Source: Ceratopteris richardii
Lineage: Eukaryota; Streptophyta; Polypodiopsida; Polypodiales; Pteridaceae
Length of the DNA: 64,000 nt
NCBI GenBank assembly: GCA_020310875.1
Contig: CM035438.1
Span: forward strand, 95,236,205-95,300,204
Direction of reading: 5' to 3'
Both the position numbers and the translations under genes were made by a program. The notes beneath the pieces were generated by a model that saw only the letters and a program-made list of their open reading frames with translations, was not told where the DNA came from and made no database searches. Position 1 is the stretch's first letter, and the number at the start of each line of letters is the position of its first letter. Positions 11,531-24,379 of this stretch are shown piece by piece.

Positions 11531-12660
11531 CAAAATAATGTGGGGATGATGGAACTACTAAAACAAGAAGAGTGAGGATGAGAACGGATGTATAAAGGGC
11601 AATGAAGTACTACCAAAACCTCGGGTTGATACCTTGAGCTGAATGAGCTACAATTTTATTATTTATTAGCTATGGTTTTATTGTTTATTAAATTTCTTTA
11701 CTGAAGACTATTTATTTTTTATTAACCATTATTGATGTGGGTTCTTTTGGAGCATGACTGATAATAGTACACCATGTTATTTTAGTGATATTGAGTTCCA
11801 AGAGATTTTATCTCCCATGAATCCTTCACATATGAAGCTTGCATCACAAATGTATACCACATCTACTATCCTAATTCCTTCTCAAAATCCTCCTAAGACT
11901 CCTCCTCCATCATATCCTCCTACTAGATTAGCTATAGGGAAAATGAAACCGTTAAAGGAGGCAACACTTGTGGATATTAGATCTCCATGGTTTTACAAGG
12001 GATCTAGTTCTCAATGCCTCATAAATCATCTGATCTTATAGGGCTTGAGGAGTACTAGCTAGCTCATCACTTTGAGCACAAGGTAGCCATTCATGTGGTG
12101 ATGCATGTCATGGTGGTTATGATGCATCTACACAAGCATGATCAGATCAATCATCATAGTCAGTTACTCCAACTACACTCCACACACCTTGGGGTAGACA
12201 TGATCATAATGAATCCAAGGTATATAGATGTGATTACGATGGATTTTTCAGCATGGTCACTCATAGTGGTGCAATATAACAACTACACACTCCTTCATAG
12301 GAAGGAGCATTATAAAGATAAGTTGAATTACATTATTGATTGTATTTATATTGAGAGTATCAACCAATATATGGATTCCCAATATTTTCTCATAAATGGA
12401 GAAAAAATGTGTTGGTTGAAACTTTAAAACATTGACATGGTTTAGCAAAGAAAACTGCTCAAGATGGGCTTAAAAAAGCCTCATATATTGCTAAGTGTGA
12501 GTGGGAGATGCTATTGGAGAAGGTGCATGATCCTAAGTCATATTCATAGTAGAGAGCGGGAATAACTTCACGTCTACAAGGCATAAGGACATGTCATTTA
12601 GAGAGTAGTGGATTAGGGATATTTTTCATTGCATATGTAAGTATTTTTTTATATTTTAAT
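11531..12660 (+). other. Unassigned segment with degenerate coding-like stretches
   Basis: Open stretches at 11754-12041 and 12095-12427, and reading on towards 12640, give protein-like composition (for example LKKASYIAKCEWEMLLEKVHD near 12470-12530) but I recognise no family. It could be a decayed transposon or host pseudogene. No LTR ends, terminal inverted repeats or poly-A tail were found around it. Confidence 0.3.
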
Positions 12661-12794
12661 TATATATATAAGTAGGATTTGTTTTTTTAGTTATTGGATG
12701 TGGTTTGTAGCCATCGGTAATCATACATGATATTTTGTATTGTATGTGCAATATTCTCAAGCTCAGTTAAGATTATAATTACTTTCTTTTTATC

Positions 12795-12940
12795 AAAATT
12801 TAGGATTATGATGTTCATACATAGATTGATAGCTATCATGTTTATGTATAGGTTTATGCTTAAGTTTAGGATCATGATGTTTATGTATAGGTTTATGAAC
12901 TTTTTTATGTAAAGCTTTTGAATATGATGTTTATGCAAGG
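12795..12940 (+). repeat. Degenerate AT-rich tandem repeat
   Basis: Several imperfect repeats of roughly 30-40 bp sharing TTTAGGATYATGATGTT and ATGTATAGGTTTATG. The units are visible from about 12800 to 12930. The short Met/Phe-rich open frames across it are by-products. Confidence 0.65.
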
Positions 12941-12945
12941 TTTGT

Positions 12946-14285
12946 GCCAATTCATGTTGTATATGTGTGAGCAAAAACAAGTGTATAATAGCCTACACAG
13001 GCTTGCAAAGCTAACTTATATTCTTCAGTTTTTGATTCGGAATGGCTGTATGAACAACCATGGTGACAACCATAGCGGGACCCCTTTATTTTTATATTTT
13101 TTGTTGCGATAGAAATATGTATACCTACATTTTGATAGCGACAAATATTCATATGTGTCTTATGATAATTGTGGTCAAAATACAGGTAAGAAAACCCCAA
13201 TTTTACTTTAGTGAAATTTGAATACAACCTTTCCAAGCACCTCCACACCTTCTTAGGGTTTTCTAAATCTTGAATATTGCAAATCATGGAGTTACCCACA
13301 AGCTGGAAAAGGAAACTTAAAGAGAATGTGAAAAAGAGAACCTTAAATTCAAATGTGAAAAAGTAGAAAGAAATTAGAGTGATACAAAGATGACCTATGA
13401 TTGAGTTGACCACTTCATCCGGGATCCATCTACTTTTAAGTCTATTGGTTAAAACATGAAAAATCTCTAGTGCTCGAATGGGAGCAAACTATTGTACTTT
13501 TTAATTCTTCTATCTTAGCCTTCCAAGGATTTTTCTATGAACCATTATGTGGGGGATCCTCTAGAGTTGTTTGTGCATCTTTGTTTCCAAATTTATTAGA
13601 GGGCTTCTTCCTCGGTAACATTCTAAACAACAATATATCACTCAATTGCTTTGCTCAGTAGAGTTTGCTTCGAGCTGGTGGGATGATCAAGCAAGAGGCA
13701 CTTGCAAACTTTATTCCATACCAAAACACTTCTTCAATAGAAGAAGAAGAGGCACCTAATGTCTTCTCTCCCACTATGACACCTATTACACAAAAGAATT
13801 TCTTTCTTATTTTCTAGAAGAGGGTGCAAAAGCTCTCTAAAATTGAACTCCCATCTTTACTAGGTCCAATCGATGGATTTCTTTCTTATTCAATGCTTCT
13901 TTATGATTTTTCACTCAAAGTATTGAATTCTCTCTAAACAACCATTTGGCAGATTCACATATCCGATGGATGAATGGTATTTTAGACCATAGTCCAATTA
14001 TACCATTGAGCTCATTTGAAAAAAAAAGCAAACGCTCTTCAGCAAAGACAGTTATTGTAGTTTGCATGATGATAAAATACTTAGTGTAACTAAAGATGTC
14101 TCCTTTGATTATATTATTTTCTAATGTCTGTAATGCCTTCCACAGCATGATGCTCTCATGAAAACATGGGGAAAACATATCTTAAATGAACTTCATCTTA
14201 TTTATGACAGGCTTCAGATTCCTTCATGTGCAGTCGTTTAATTAAATCCACCTCTAAATGAAACACAAACTGCTAATTGTACAGG
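12946..14285. other. Unassigned AT-rich segment
   Basis: No gene that I can support. A minus-strand open stretch at about 13190-13330 contains ICNIQDLENPKKVWRCLERL, which resembles the gag-polypeptide segment of copia-type elements, a weak match by eye. The rest (13450-14285) holds short coding-like runs but no recognisable domain. Confidence 0.4.
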
Positions 14286-14569
14286 AAACATAGCTCCATA
14301 TTTGAAAAGTCAATTGCGCAACTAAATCTATGAACATTTCAAGTGCATCAAACCTTTGTTGATTACATCAAACGCTGAGGTCGCTTAACTCCTCTGCTGC
14401 AACTGCGCACTGACAACACACAATGTTTTATAAACTTCCGTGCGACCTGCAGCTCCAAAAATTGACAGAGAGTATTTCGTATCATCCTCCTGGCTTTTTA
14501 TCTATACCCCAAACTTTCATTTATCCACTGTTTTTCCTTCTGCTGAGCACCTTTTTGGAAAACAATTCA

Positions 14570-16887
14570 AAGTACTAAGATGGGTTTACGTAACATATTG
14601 ATGAAGGTTGTAGATAATAAATACTCCAATTGGGATAAATAGCTACATCATGCTATTTGGCATATCGAGTGGCCTATAATATGGTACTCAATGCAACTCC
14701 CTTTCAGATGGTATTAGGCTAGAATGCCATGCTACCACTAGATTTCCTAATACCCATGTTGTGAGTAGCACAAGGGCATCAATGGATGGGCCATGATCTA
14801 TCTTCAAGGATAATGAATTTAGAATGTCAAGAGAAACCGAATTGAGAGCAGCAAAATCCAGCATATATGCTCCAAAAAAAAGAGTGCTTACTTCGATGCA
14901 CATGTAAAAGACAAAGGCTTAAAAGTTGGATATTTAGCATTGATATACAATTTGAAACAACATGCTCATCAACTAGAGAAATGTGGTTATGGACCTATGA
15001 TTATAATTAGACTTTGGACTCGGGTGTAGTTTAGTTGGCCTCTTTAAAAGGAGACGTAATGCCAAATTATATTAGTGGATGTAGAGTCAAGAGGACCACT
15101 AGTGGAAAAGATCCTTGATCAACTAAATGTGGCTAAGAAGCATAAAGACGAAGAGAAAAGAATTAGAGAAGAAGACTAGGTTGAAGTCCTTGAACACATT
15201 AAATGGTTGAGGATGAGACAATAGGGCTTAGATCATCATAGGAATGCCAACACTGAAGGTCTCCACCTCGTAATTGCCAATTCCAAGTCAAATTCCCCAA
15301 GGTATCACACGGGAATGTGCAAAATAAGAAAGAGTACCACTCCTAGCATAGTGGATTGAAAACCATTCATTTCAATAGGGCTAGGATAGGGAACTGAATT
15401 AAGATGATCAAGGCCTTGATTGATTCAAGAGCTACCATTAATTCCATTAGGTATTTGTGTTGTCAAGACATGAAGCTACAAGTGACTCCGATTGAGGCAT
15501 ACCTCATAAGATTATGAGATGTGAAAACCCCTTCCATTGGTGAGGTGAAAGTTTGTATCCTCATATAGGACATCCCCTTGATAGTAAAAATATTAGTTTT
15601 CCATGATGAATATCTCATAAAACCTTTGATATGAGGCCAATATTGGATCTACAATCACGTAGTTGACTTCTTCATGTTTCGATTGGTTAGTAGCATGTCA
15701 TAGTGGACTTGGCAACCTGCACGTTCTCTAGTTCAAAGTCCACTCATGATGCATATACCCCAAAGTATGTTGTGCAAAATGCCGTACCCCCAGATGGATA
15801 GGTCATGCAAGTGATCAAGCCCCCTTCTTTTCCAAAAACAAGTCTATTAAAGATGACTCAACCATAGCAATGTAAGAAACAACTGTAGGATGATCCTAAG
15901 AAATGATGATCGATTACAACCCCACAAACCAACCAATGCAAAAAACAACCTATTATGGGCATCAAGCAAGTGTGGGTTAAAAGAGGTGAAAAACTGATTA
16001 TTCCACCGAAGCCAAAATCAACACAAAAGAAGTAGACACCAACACAAAGGTAGAAATCAACAATGGAGGAAGGTAAGAAATCGTGACTAATTCAATAAAT
16101 TTGGATACCCAAGAGTTCAATGATGGAATGCCCTAAGAGCTCACACATTTTGGTGCCTAAAACTGGCTTGTAGGTCCAAATCCCTCCTTCCATATCATCT
16201 CCCTTAGGAAATTAAAACTCTTCATGTCTCTACTCTCCACCTAGTAGAAAATCCATTTTAAACGAATAGGCTTGTAAACAAGCTCTCAGGATTATTTGGA
16301 TTTGGGTGCCTAAATAGCCCTAGGACCAACAACTTTCAATATCACCAAAGAAAATGTATAAATTATTCACATCACGATGTAATTCCATAAGGGAACCCAT
16401 CTCTCATAATCAACCTTGTAAAAAATCGATATCGCAAAAACCTTGTAAGATACATATGAATCACCAAAAACATGTTGAGTTCATGCATTATCCCAATTAT
16501 GCACATAGGTATTCTAATGACATACATTAGGCACAAGTACAAGGAGTACACCACTACACTGCAAAGGGCTACATAAGAATCATGTTAGTATTAGAAAGGG
16601 ACTAAGGGCTCACCCATGGACATGTCACCACCCATAGCACTACCACCACCATCAATCAGCCCACCATCCCCTATCCCCCCTCCACCAGCATCACCTCCAC
16701 TAAGTAACATATTCACTTTTGCATCCACATTACCCATATCTAGTCCCATCACATCTACATCAACCTTAGACCTACTTGCATTCATGTAGTCTAATCTTAT
16801 GTACACATCATCGATAATAGATAATGCATTGAAACAAATGATTTCTTGTATGCAACAAGTTAGAGAGGAGTTTTCTATCTTAGGGAA
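14570..16887 (+). mobile_element. Gypsy integrase-to-3' region fragment (copy F)
   Basis: Matches the minus-strand element at 26761-36008 in order: integrase C-terminal region (ATPFQMV near 14690 through to about 15180), a retropepsin-like segment (KALIDS near 15410; GQYWIYNH near 15640), a segment matching the zone around 31966-32328, and a Pro-rich piece (MDMSPPIALPPPS near 16617) like part of the long 3' coding region. Very old, many breaks. A copia LTR follows directly. Confidence 0.75.
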
Positions 16888-17933
16888 TGGATCATGTGAA
16901 TCCTAGCTTCTAAACTTTTTTATCATTTACCATTGTAAAAGGTTTATACTTTGAGAGAATCTTGTAAAAGCCAAAATCTCGTGGAGTTAGGAAGAACAAT
17001 AGCTACGATTTTCAATAAGAGAATATCTCCTAGATCAAGGGAACCACTTTTAGTTGGAGCCAAGTTTGAATTTCAAATTCAAACTTAAGAACAACGTCTT
17101 ATATAAATGACTTTGAAAATCACGCGGTATGGTGCCTCATTCAGATCTCTTCCACTGATCATTTGTAAGACTTCAATAGCTTACACCATAGCTTACTCAT
17201 TTCAATATCATTGTGCATTATTTCAATGCCAATGATCTTTTTTAATCATGTGTTATAATACATATAGTTCATTGATCATATCTATTTACTTCTCTGCCAT
17301 GACTACTCAGAACAATGAATTTTCTCTTGTCATATCTCAGTGCTTTCTCAATCATTTTGCATGATCTATAGCTTTTGCATGATCTATAGCTTGTTGGAAC
17401 TAGCTTGAAGTATAATTTGTGCTGTCAAAATCTAAAAGCATTTGGTTCAGCCATCTGGGAGAAATCATCATTGAAGTGCTCACTGGTCATCTACTGTTCA
17501 TTCCCTAAAAAATCGAGGGTAAGCCTTGGAATGCTGAACATATTTCTCAGTGCATAATTTGTTATTTTAGATGACTCCACTTGTAATCATTAACTATCTA
17601 AGATAATTAAATTCCCTCAAAAGTAATTGAATCAATTGTTACTGTACTCTGAGCACTGAGAAAAAGAACTAGTAGGTGTGTGGACAAAAATAGCTATTCA
17701 TAAAGTAGTCTCTTTTGATTCAATTGTTTCAAGGATCAAAGCTATTCATAAAGTAGTCTCTTTTGATTCAATTGTTTCAATGATCAACTCAAAAGTAGAT
17801 AGGTACTTTTGTGGTATCATTTGAAAGCTAAAAGGGCCTAATATCAAAGTCTGAAGTGATTTAGGGCACATATAAAGCAGATTTTAGCAATACCACCTCA
17901 CTTCCTTGAAGTATCCATCCATGTCTTCCAATA
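16888..17933 (+). repeat. Partial copia LTR (copia element 5)
   Basis: Similar to the complete LTR at 43773-44865 but missing about its first 95 bp. It ends at CCAATA (CCAACA in the duplicate) just before a primer-binding site. A 48 bp unit occurs twice in tandem at 17692-17787, and a shorter ~19 bp unit (GCATGATCTATAGCTTTT) is doubled near 17358-17392. Fossil 5' LTR of the copia remains that follow. Confidence 0.8.
17692..17787 (+). repeat. Two tandem 48 bp units inside copia LTR
   Basis: The unit starts AGCTATTCATAAAGTAGTC and ends in GGATCAA/TGATCAA; the two copies differ at about one position. The same pair is in the duplicated LTR at 25128-25223. Tandem repeats in an LTR can be enhancer-like, but nothing here proves that. 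Confidence 0.85.
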
Positions 17934-17934
17934 G

Positions 17935-17946
17935 TGATATCAGAGC
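17935..17946 (+). other. Primer-binding site, tRNA-iMet type
   Basis: TGATATCAGAGC, one base from the plant consensus TGGTATCAGAGC complementary to initiator tRNA-Met, one base after the LTR end. This is the standard copia primer site. A duplicate lies at 25371-25382. Confidence 0.85.
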
Positions 17947-17949
17947 AAG

Positions 17950-20235
17950 TTAAGGTAAAATGGGAGATGGTTTCCTCTTTTTCATTGATAAATTGGACAT
18001 GAATAATTATCCACCATGGTGCTTGAGGATGAAGACTTATCTACAAGGAAGGAGTCTCTATGGATACATATGAGGAGATGAGGAGATGCCCATATTCAGA
18101 AGCAAAGATCAACCTACAAGAGAGGAGCTAGAAGGAATCAACTCATGGTGTGCGAAAGATGCTTTAGCCAGGTCATATCTACTTAACTCTATTTCTGACT
18201 TCCTTCTTCCTCACATTAGGAATTGCAAAGCTTCCCAAGACACTTGGGATACTCTATCTTCATAATTTTCTTCCAATACAAAGGCTAGGAAAAATCAATT
18301 GTGGATTGAGTTTACTACTCAAAGGAAACAACCTAAGCAGAATGTTTCAGAGCATGTGGCCAAAGTAAAGGATGTGGCTGATCAATTGGCAAGCATAAGA
18401 GAGTAGATTGAAGAAGAGCAAGTAGTGAGATAGATAATCAATGGCATCAAGGAAGATGATAAATGGGAAGTTTTCACAACTACTATGGATCTTTATATGG
18501 ATATGCACATCCCTGATCTTACCACTCTCATGGGACAAATCTTTACCCATGAAACCAAGCTCAACAAAAATGGAGAACGATCAAGAGGTAACAATTCTTT
18601 ACCCATGAAACCAAGCTCAACAAAAATGGAGAACCATCAAGAGGTAACAATTCTTCTGCCCTCTATAAAAATAAAGGAAAGTCTCAGGATAAAGGAAAGA
18701 ACAAGAAACTTGAAGATGAAGGTACTACTTCTCAAGCTAACTATGCACGGAGAGGTAGGAATTCAATACGAAGGGGTAGAGGAGGTAAGCAAGGTAGGGG
18801 AGAACTTTCAACTCTTTCCCATGCAATATATGTGGAGTGCCTAATCACACAACAGATGAGTGCTATAGGAACTTCAAGAACCAGAGAGGAAGAGGATTTC
18901 AAAGAGGTGGATACTCACAATCAAGAGGAAGATTCAACCATAATCAAGGATACAACCATGTCTACAACAACAATTAAAACAACAATTATCAAGGAATATA
19001 CAAATCAAGAAAAGACTTCAACAACTATACAGAGGATCAAGAGGATTCTCTTCTCATTATGAACATGACTTCAAAAAAAGGTATGAATGATGAGCACCTC
19101 TTCTATGTTGACTCACATTTTTCAAACCATGTAGCAGGCAATGTAGCTCTCCTTTTTTATCTTGAGGAGCCCAAGGGAAAGCACCAAGTGCAGATAGGTG
19201 ATGATACCAAGCATTCAATTGTCAAGGTAGGAAATGTCAAAACTTTTGATGGGAATAGGAATCTATTGAGCAGAGTTCTTTATGTACCTACTATCACAAA
19301 GAATTTGATGAGTGTTGGAGAGATAGTGGAAAAGGTTTTGCAGGTAAGGTTCAATAAATTTGGAGCTTTTGTAGAGGATCCCCAACATGGATTCAGAGGG
19401 ATTGCAAAGGGAGAGAAAACAGGTAGATTGTTTACATTTGAGCTTGAGGACACTAGAAACATTGCACTTTACAATTATAAGGATCAAACTTTGTCTAAAT
19501 TAGAGATATGGCACAAAAGATTAGGGCATATTGGTGAGAGAACTTTGAAGCAGATATGTAGAGATCAATGTGTGCTTGGGATACCTAATGTATCCAAGCA
19601 ACATATGATCTATAAATGTGCTGCATGTCAGTTTGGTAAATCACACACGTTACCCTTTACAAAGAAAGGCTATATGCATGAGGATTATTTGGAACTTGTT
19701 CATATAGATGTATGGGGACCAAGCAAGGATCCCTCAATTTTAGGCTCAAGGTACTATGTGTCATTTATTGATGATTTCAATAGGCGGAGTATCTTGTATT
19801 TCATGAGACATAAAGATGAAGTGTTCAGCTGTTTCAAGAAGTATCTTGCACTTGTGGAAAATCAAACAAGAAAGAGTCTGTAAGATGAAGGAGATGAGTA
19901 CTTCTCCAATTCATTTGATGCATTTTTGCAGGATAGAGGTATCAAAAGGGAGATCACTACTAGATATACTCTTGAGCAAAATGGAGTAGAAGAGAGGAGG
20001 AATAGATTGATTGTGGAAGCAGCTAGATCAATGCTTAATGAAAAAAAGTTTCCAAATTACTTGTGGGCAGAGAGTTTTTCTACTGCCACTTATCTTATTA
20101 ACAGATTACCCCTATGAGGCATGGCATGGTAGGAGACCATCACTAAAACATTGCAGAATATTTGGTTGTGTTGCTTATGTGCATGTTCCATCTCAAATTA
20201 GAGGTAAGTTAGACCCTAATGTTGAAGAATCACCC
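17950..20235 (+). mobile_element. Copia element 5: gag, protease and integrase remains
   Basis: Follows the same order as the nearly whole copia at 43773-50244: gag (SYLLNSISDFLLPHIRNC near 18175-18230; MDLYMDMHIPDLTTLMGQ near 18485), a basic region with knuckle remains near 18830-18870, the protease-side segment at 19059 on, integrase zinc-binding region (HKRLGHIGERTLKQICRD near 19512-19565) and the integrase core with YYVSFIDDF near 19750 and NGVEERRNR near 19980. Integrase similarity fades at about 20235. Broken, several breaks; older than the copia at 43773. Confidence 0.85.
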
Positions 20236-21411
20236 ATGAATTTGACGTACAGACAGACATAAAGAAAAAGAAAGATAAAGAGAAGTGGAATCAAATATTC
20301 AGAAAATCAAAAGCCTCAATGAAGGGACAAATTCACGGCCGTTATGTACAACGCAGAATCTTGTAGAATCAGAGTTCGTTACACCGAATCAAACTATATA
20401 TACAGAGAGAACATGCATAAGAATAAGAGAGAGGGAACTGCGAGCTAGAACGTGCGTGAGAAGAGCGCGCAGTATAAATAGAGCACATAAAGAGGTCAGA
20501 AAGTATGAGGAAGTGAGAAGACGCCAGAGATCACGTATGTACAGATGAATAACAGAAACTTGAAATGTTAGGTGTTCATCTGAGAGACATGGTAGAAGAA
20601 ACTACTCAGTGTAGGAGAGTTTCCATAGCTTGAGCAAGAAGAGGCCAAGCTTAATTTGTACACATCTTCTCTAATAGAAAACACATGTTCATGTGGAAGT
20701 TTGCGCGCACTATTCGTATGTGAAGAACTCTGAGTATTTTCGTGTTATGGTAGAAAGTTCGTCAACAGTTAAGTTCGTTAACAGTTACAGTTCATTCAGT
20801 AAACGTGTCCCCCGGTACTCTCTCAGTCAACGAATGTTTTGGTCAATTAAAGTTGTCTCAGTAAACGAATATTTTGCTCAGTTATAGTTTTCTCAGAAAA
20901 CGAGTATATCTCGTAGAGTAAATTAAGGTTTTGTATGAGAGATATCTTATCTTATAGCTAGACATCTCTACTATCAGTTCGTCAAGGATTTCGGTGAAAT
21001 GGATATGTACACACAGTACAAAGTCTAACCGAAAAGAGACATTCTGAACCGAAGAAGTTTTTTCTTAGACTTCAGAAAGTGTTCACTCAGTGAAGGAAGT
21101 TCACGCATCACTTCCTTACTTCTTGTATACCCACTTGAAGTAATTACAAACAGAATAGGAGTTGATTCCGGTAGGATTCCGGTATAACTACGGTGTCAGT
21201 CTGGTGACAGTCCGGTGAAGTTCTGGTGAATTTTCAGTGAATACAAACCGTAGTCTTATATGTTTGAGTGACAGAAACCTTACTAAGCTATTGTTAATTA
21301 TAGAGGTGGTCTAATATCACTCTAGCTTAGCATCTTCTTCGGTGGCGCGATGATTTCCGCAGGCTTGACGAGGTTCGAGTCTTTGCCGCGACGACCACCA
21401 ACACCTAATAC
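20236..21411 (+). repeat. Unassigned LTR-like block
   Basis: About 1.2 kb without a gene. It has a good TATA-like box (TATAAATA near 20473) and, from 20566 to 21411, boundary motifs TGTTAGGTGTT and AACACCTAATACA that are inverted over nine bases. This is reminiscent of a solitary LTR, but I see no target-site duplication, and the left neighbour (copia integrase) and right neighbour (gypsy gag) are not halves of one element, so the call is tentative. Confidence 0.4.
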
Positions 21412-21717
21412 AATCCCTATCCAGGCCCACAAGGAGCACCTAGACCATATGAACAAGGGCAATATGGACAACCGTAGCCAATATTAGGACAACAACCACC
21501 CCTTCCATAGAATGTGGTGCCAGTTAAATATACTCAACTACAGGAAAACATGGAAAGAGCCATAGTACCAACTACACCTTTAGCTAGTACAGAAGCAACG
21601 ACTCAAGGATATGAGCAAACCCAAGGAGAGTACTACCCCTATGACACCAGTCTGATGGAGTATGACCAAATGTATGACCCACAATGCTATGGTTATGAAG
21701 GATATGACAACAATTGT
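21412..21717 (+). mobile_element. Gypsy gag fragment (spacer between knuckle pairs)
   Basis: Encodes a Gln/Pro/Tyr-rich stretch with NVVPVKYTQLQENMERAIVP (near 21511-21570), matching the segment after the first knuckle pair in copies A (7060-7120) and D (37815-37880). It ends where a copia LTR start appears. By position it could be the other flank of the gag fragment at 1-659. Broken fossil. Confidence 0.7.
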
Positions 21718-21773
21718 TGTTGGAACAAAGAAATCCCAAATTGATGATTATGAAGCACTTAAAACAAGTCAAG
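21718..21773 (+). repeat. First ~56 bp of a copia element 1-type LTR
   Basis: Begins TGTTGGAACAAAG and matches the start of the LTR at 660-1655 (read on its own strand). The match stops at GAAACA, which is also the start of the 3.7 kb direct repeat, leaving a short shared microhomology at the junction. Confidence 0.75.
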
Positions 21774-22057
21774 AAACATAGCTCCATATTTGAAAAGTCA
21801 ATTGCGCAACTAAATCTATGAACATTTCAAGTGCATCAAACCTTTGTTGATTAGATCAAACGTTGAGGTCGCTTAACTCCTCTGCTGCAACTGCGCACTG
21901 ACAACACACAATGTGTTATAAACTTCCGTGCGACCTGCAGCTCCAAAAATTGACAGAGAGTATTTCGTATCATCCTCTTGGCTTTTTATCTATACCCCAA
22001 ACTTTCATTTATCCACTGTTTTTCCTTCTGCTGAGCACCTTTTTGGAAAACAATTCA

Positions 22058-24379
22058 AAGTACTAAGATGGGTTTACGTAACATATTGATGAAGGTTGTA
22101 GATAATAAATACTCCAATTGGGATAAATAGCTACATCAGGCTATTTGGCATATCGAGTAGCCTATAATATGGTACTCAATGCAACTCCCTTTCAGATGGT
22201 ATTAGGCTAGAATGCCATGCTACCACTAGATTTCCTAATACCCATGTTGTGAGTAGCACAAGGGCATCAATGGATGGGCCATGATCTATCTTCAAGGATA
22301 ATGAATTTAGAATATCAAGAGAAACCGAATTGAGAGCAGCAAAATCCAGCATATATGCTCCAAAAAAAAGAATGCTTACTTCGATGCACATGTAAAAGAC
22401 AAAGGCTTTAAAGTTGGATATTTAGCATTGATATACAATTTGAAACAACATGCTCATCAACTAGAGAAATGTGGTTATGGACCTATGATTATAATTAGAC
22501 TTTGGACTCGGGTGTAGGTTAGTTGGTCTCTTTAAAAGGAGACGTAATGCCAAATTATACTAGTGGATGTAGAGTCAAGAGGACCACTAGTGGAAAAGAT
22601 CCTTGATCAACTAAATGTGGCTAAGAAGCATAAAGACGAAGAGAAAAGAATTAGAGAAGAAGACTAGGTTGAAGTCCTTGAACACATTAAATGGTTGAGG
22701 ATGAGACAATAGGGCTTAGATCATCATAGGAATGCCATCACTGAAGGTCTCCACCTCGTAATTGCCAATTCCAAGTCAAATTCCCCAAGGTATCACACGG
22801 GAATGTGCAAAATAAGAAAGAGTACCACTCCTAGCATAGTGGATTGAAAACCATTCATTTCAATAGGGCTAGGATAGGGAACTGAATTAAGATGATCAAG
22901 GCCTTGATTGATTCAAGAGCTACCATTAATTCCATTAGGTATTTGTGTTGTCAAGACATGAAGCTACAAGTGACTCCGATTGAGGCATACCTCATAAGAT
23001 TATGAGATGTGAAAACCCCTTCCATTGGTGAGGTGAAAGTTTGTATCCTCATATAGGACATCCCCTTGATAGTAAAAATATTAGTTTTCCATGATGAATA
23101 TCTCATAAAACCTTTGATATGAGGCCAATATTGGATCTACAATCACGTAGTTGACTTCTTCATGTTTCGATTGGTTAGTAGCATGTCATAGTGGACTTGG
23201 CAACCTGCACGTTCTCTAGTTCAAAGTCCACTCATGATGCATATACCCCAAAGTATGTTGTGCAAAATGCCATACCCCCAGATGGATAGGTCATGCAAGT
23301 GATCAAGCCCCCTTGTTTTCCAAAAACAAGTCTATTAAAGATGACTCAACCATAGCAATGTAAGAAACAACTGTAGGATGATCCTAAGAAATGATGATCG
23401 GTTACAACCCCACAAACCAACCAATGCAAAAAACAACCTATTATGGGCATCAAGCAAGTGTGGGTTAAAAGAGGTGAAAAACTCATTATTCCACCTAAGC
23501 CAAAATCAACACAAAAGAAGTAGACACCAACACAAAGGTAGAATCAACAATGGAGGAAGGTAAGAAATCGTGACTAATTCAATAAATTTGGATACCCAAG
23601 AGTTCAATGATGGAATGCACTAAGAGCTCACACATTTTGGTGCCTAAAACTGGCTTGTAGGTCCAAATCCCTCCTTCCATATCATCTCCCTTAGGAAATT
23701 AAAACTCTTCATGTCTCTACTCTCCACCTAGTAGAAAATCCATTTTAAACGAATAGCCTTGTAAACAAGCTCTCAGGACTATTTGGATTTGGGTGCCTAA
23801 ATAGCCCTAGGACCAACAACTTTCAATATCACCAAAGAAAATGTATAAATTATTCACATCACGATGTAATTCCATAAGGGAACCCATCTCTTATAATCAA
23901 CCTTGTAAAAAATCGATATGGCAAAAACCTTGTAAGATACATATGAATCACCAAAAACATGTTGAGTTCATGCATTATCCCAATTATGCACATAGGTATT
24001 CTAATGACATACATTAGGCACAAGTACAAGGAGTACACCACTACACTGCAAAGGGATACATAGGAATCATGTTAGTATTAGAAAGGGACTAAGGGCTCAC
24101 CCATGGACATGTCACCACCCATAGCACTACCACCACCATCAATCAACCCACCATCCCCTATCCCCCCTCCACCAGCATCACCTCCACTAAGTAACATATT
24201 CACTTTTGCATCCACATTACCCATATCTAGTCCCATCACATCTACATCAACCTTAGACCTACTTGCATTCATGTAGTCTAATCTTATGTACACATCATCG
24301 ATAATAGATAATGCATTGAAACAAATGATTTCTTGTATGCAACAAGTTAGAGAGGAGTTTTCTATCTTAGGTAATGGAT
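22058..24379 (+). mobile_element. Gypsy integrase-to-3' region fragment (duplicate of copy F)
   Basis: Duplicate of 14570-16887, including the integrase C-terminal stretch, the retropepsin-like segment at about 22895-23153 and the Pro-rich piece near 24105-24170. It owes its presence to the segmental duplication, not to a separate insertion. Confidence 0.75.

Larger units (their letters stand above)
14286..17981 (+). repeat. Large direct repeat, copy 1 (3.7 kb)
   Basis: From GAAACATAGCTCC at 14286 to CCTCTTTTTC at 17981 the sequence matches 21774-25420 at roughly 99% by eye, apart from about 50 bp present only here in the LTR portion. The unit contains a gypsy 3' fragment, a partial copia LTR, a primer-binding site and the first bases of the copia leader. 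Here the copia gag continues beyond the right end, so this looks like the source copy. Confidence 0.9.

Noticed and set aside
16591-16806. Gly-rich minus-strand peptide, repeated at 24078-24293
   Set aside because: It is the reverse of a Pro-rich gypsy segment and is repeated only because of the segmental duplication.
20285-20548. Arg-rich 87-codon open frame
   Set aside because: Lies in the LTR-like block over its TATA region; composition follows purine-rich DNA and no family is recognised.
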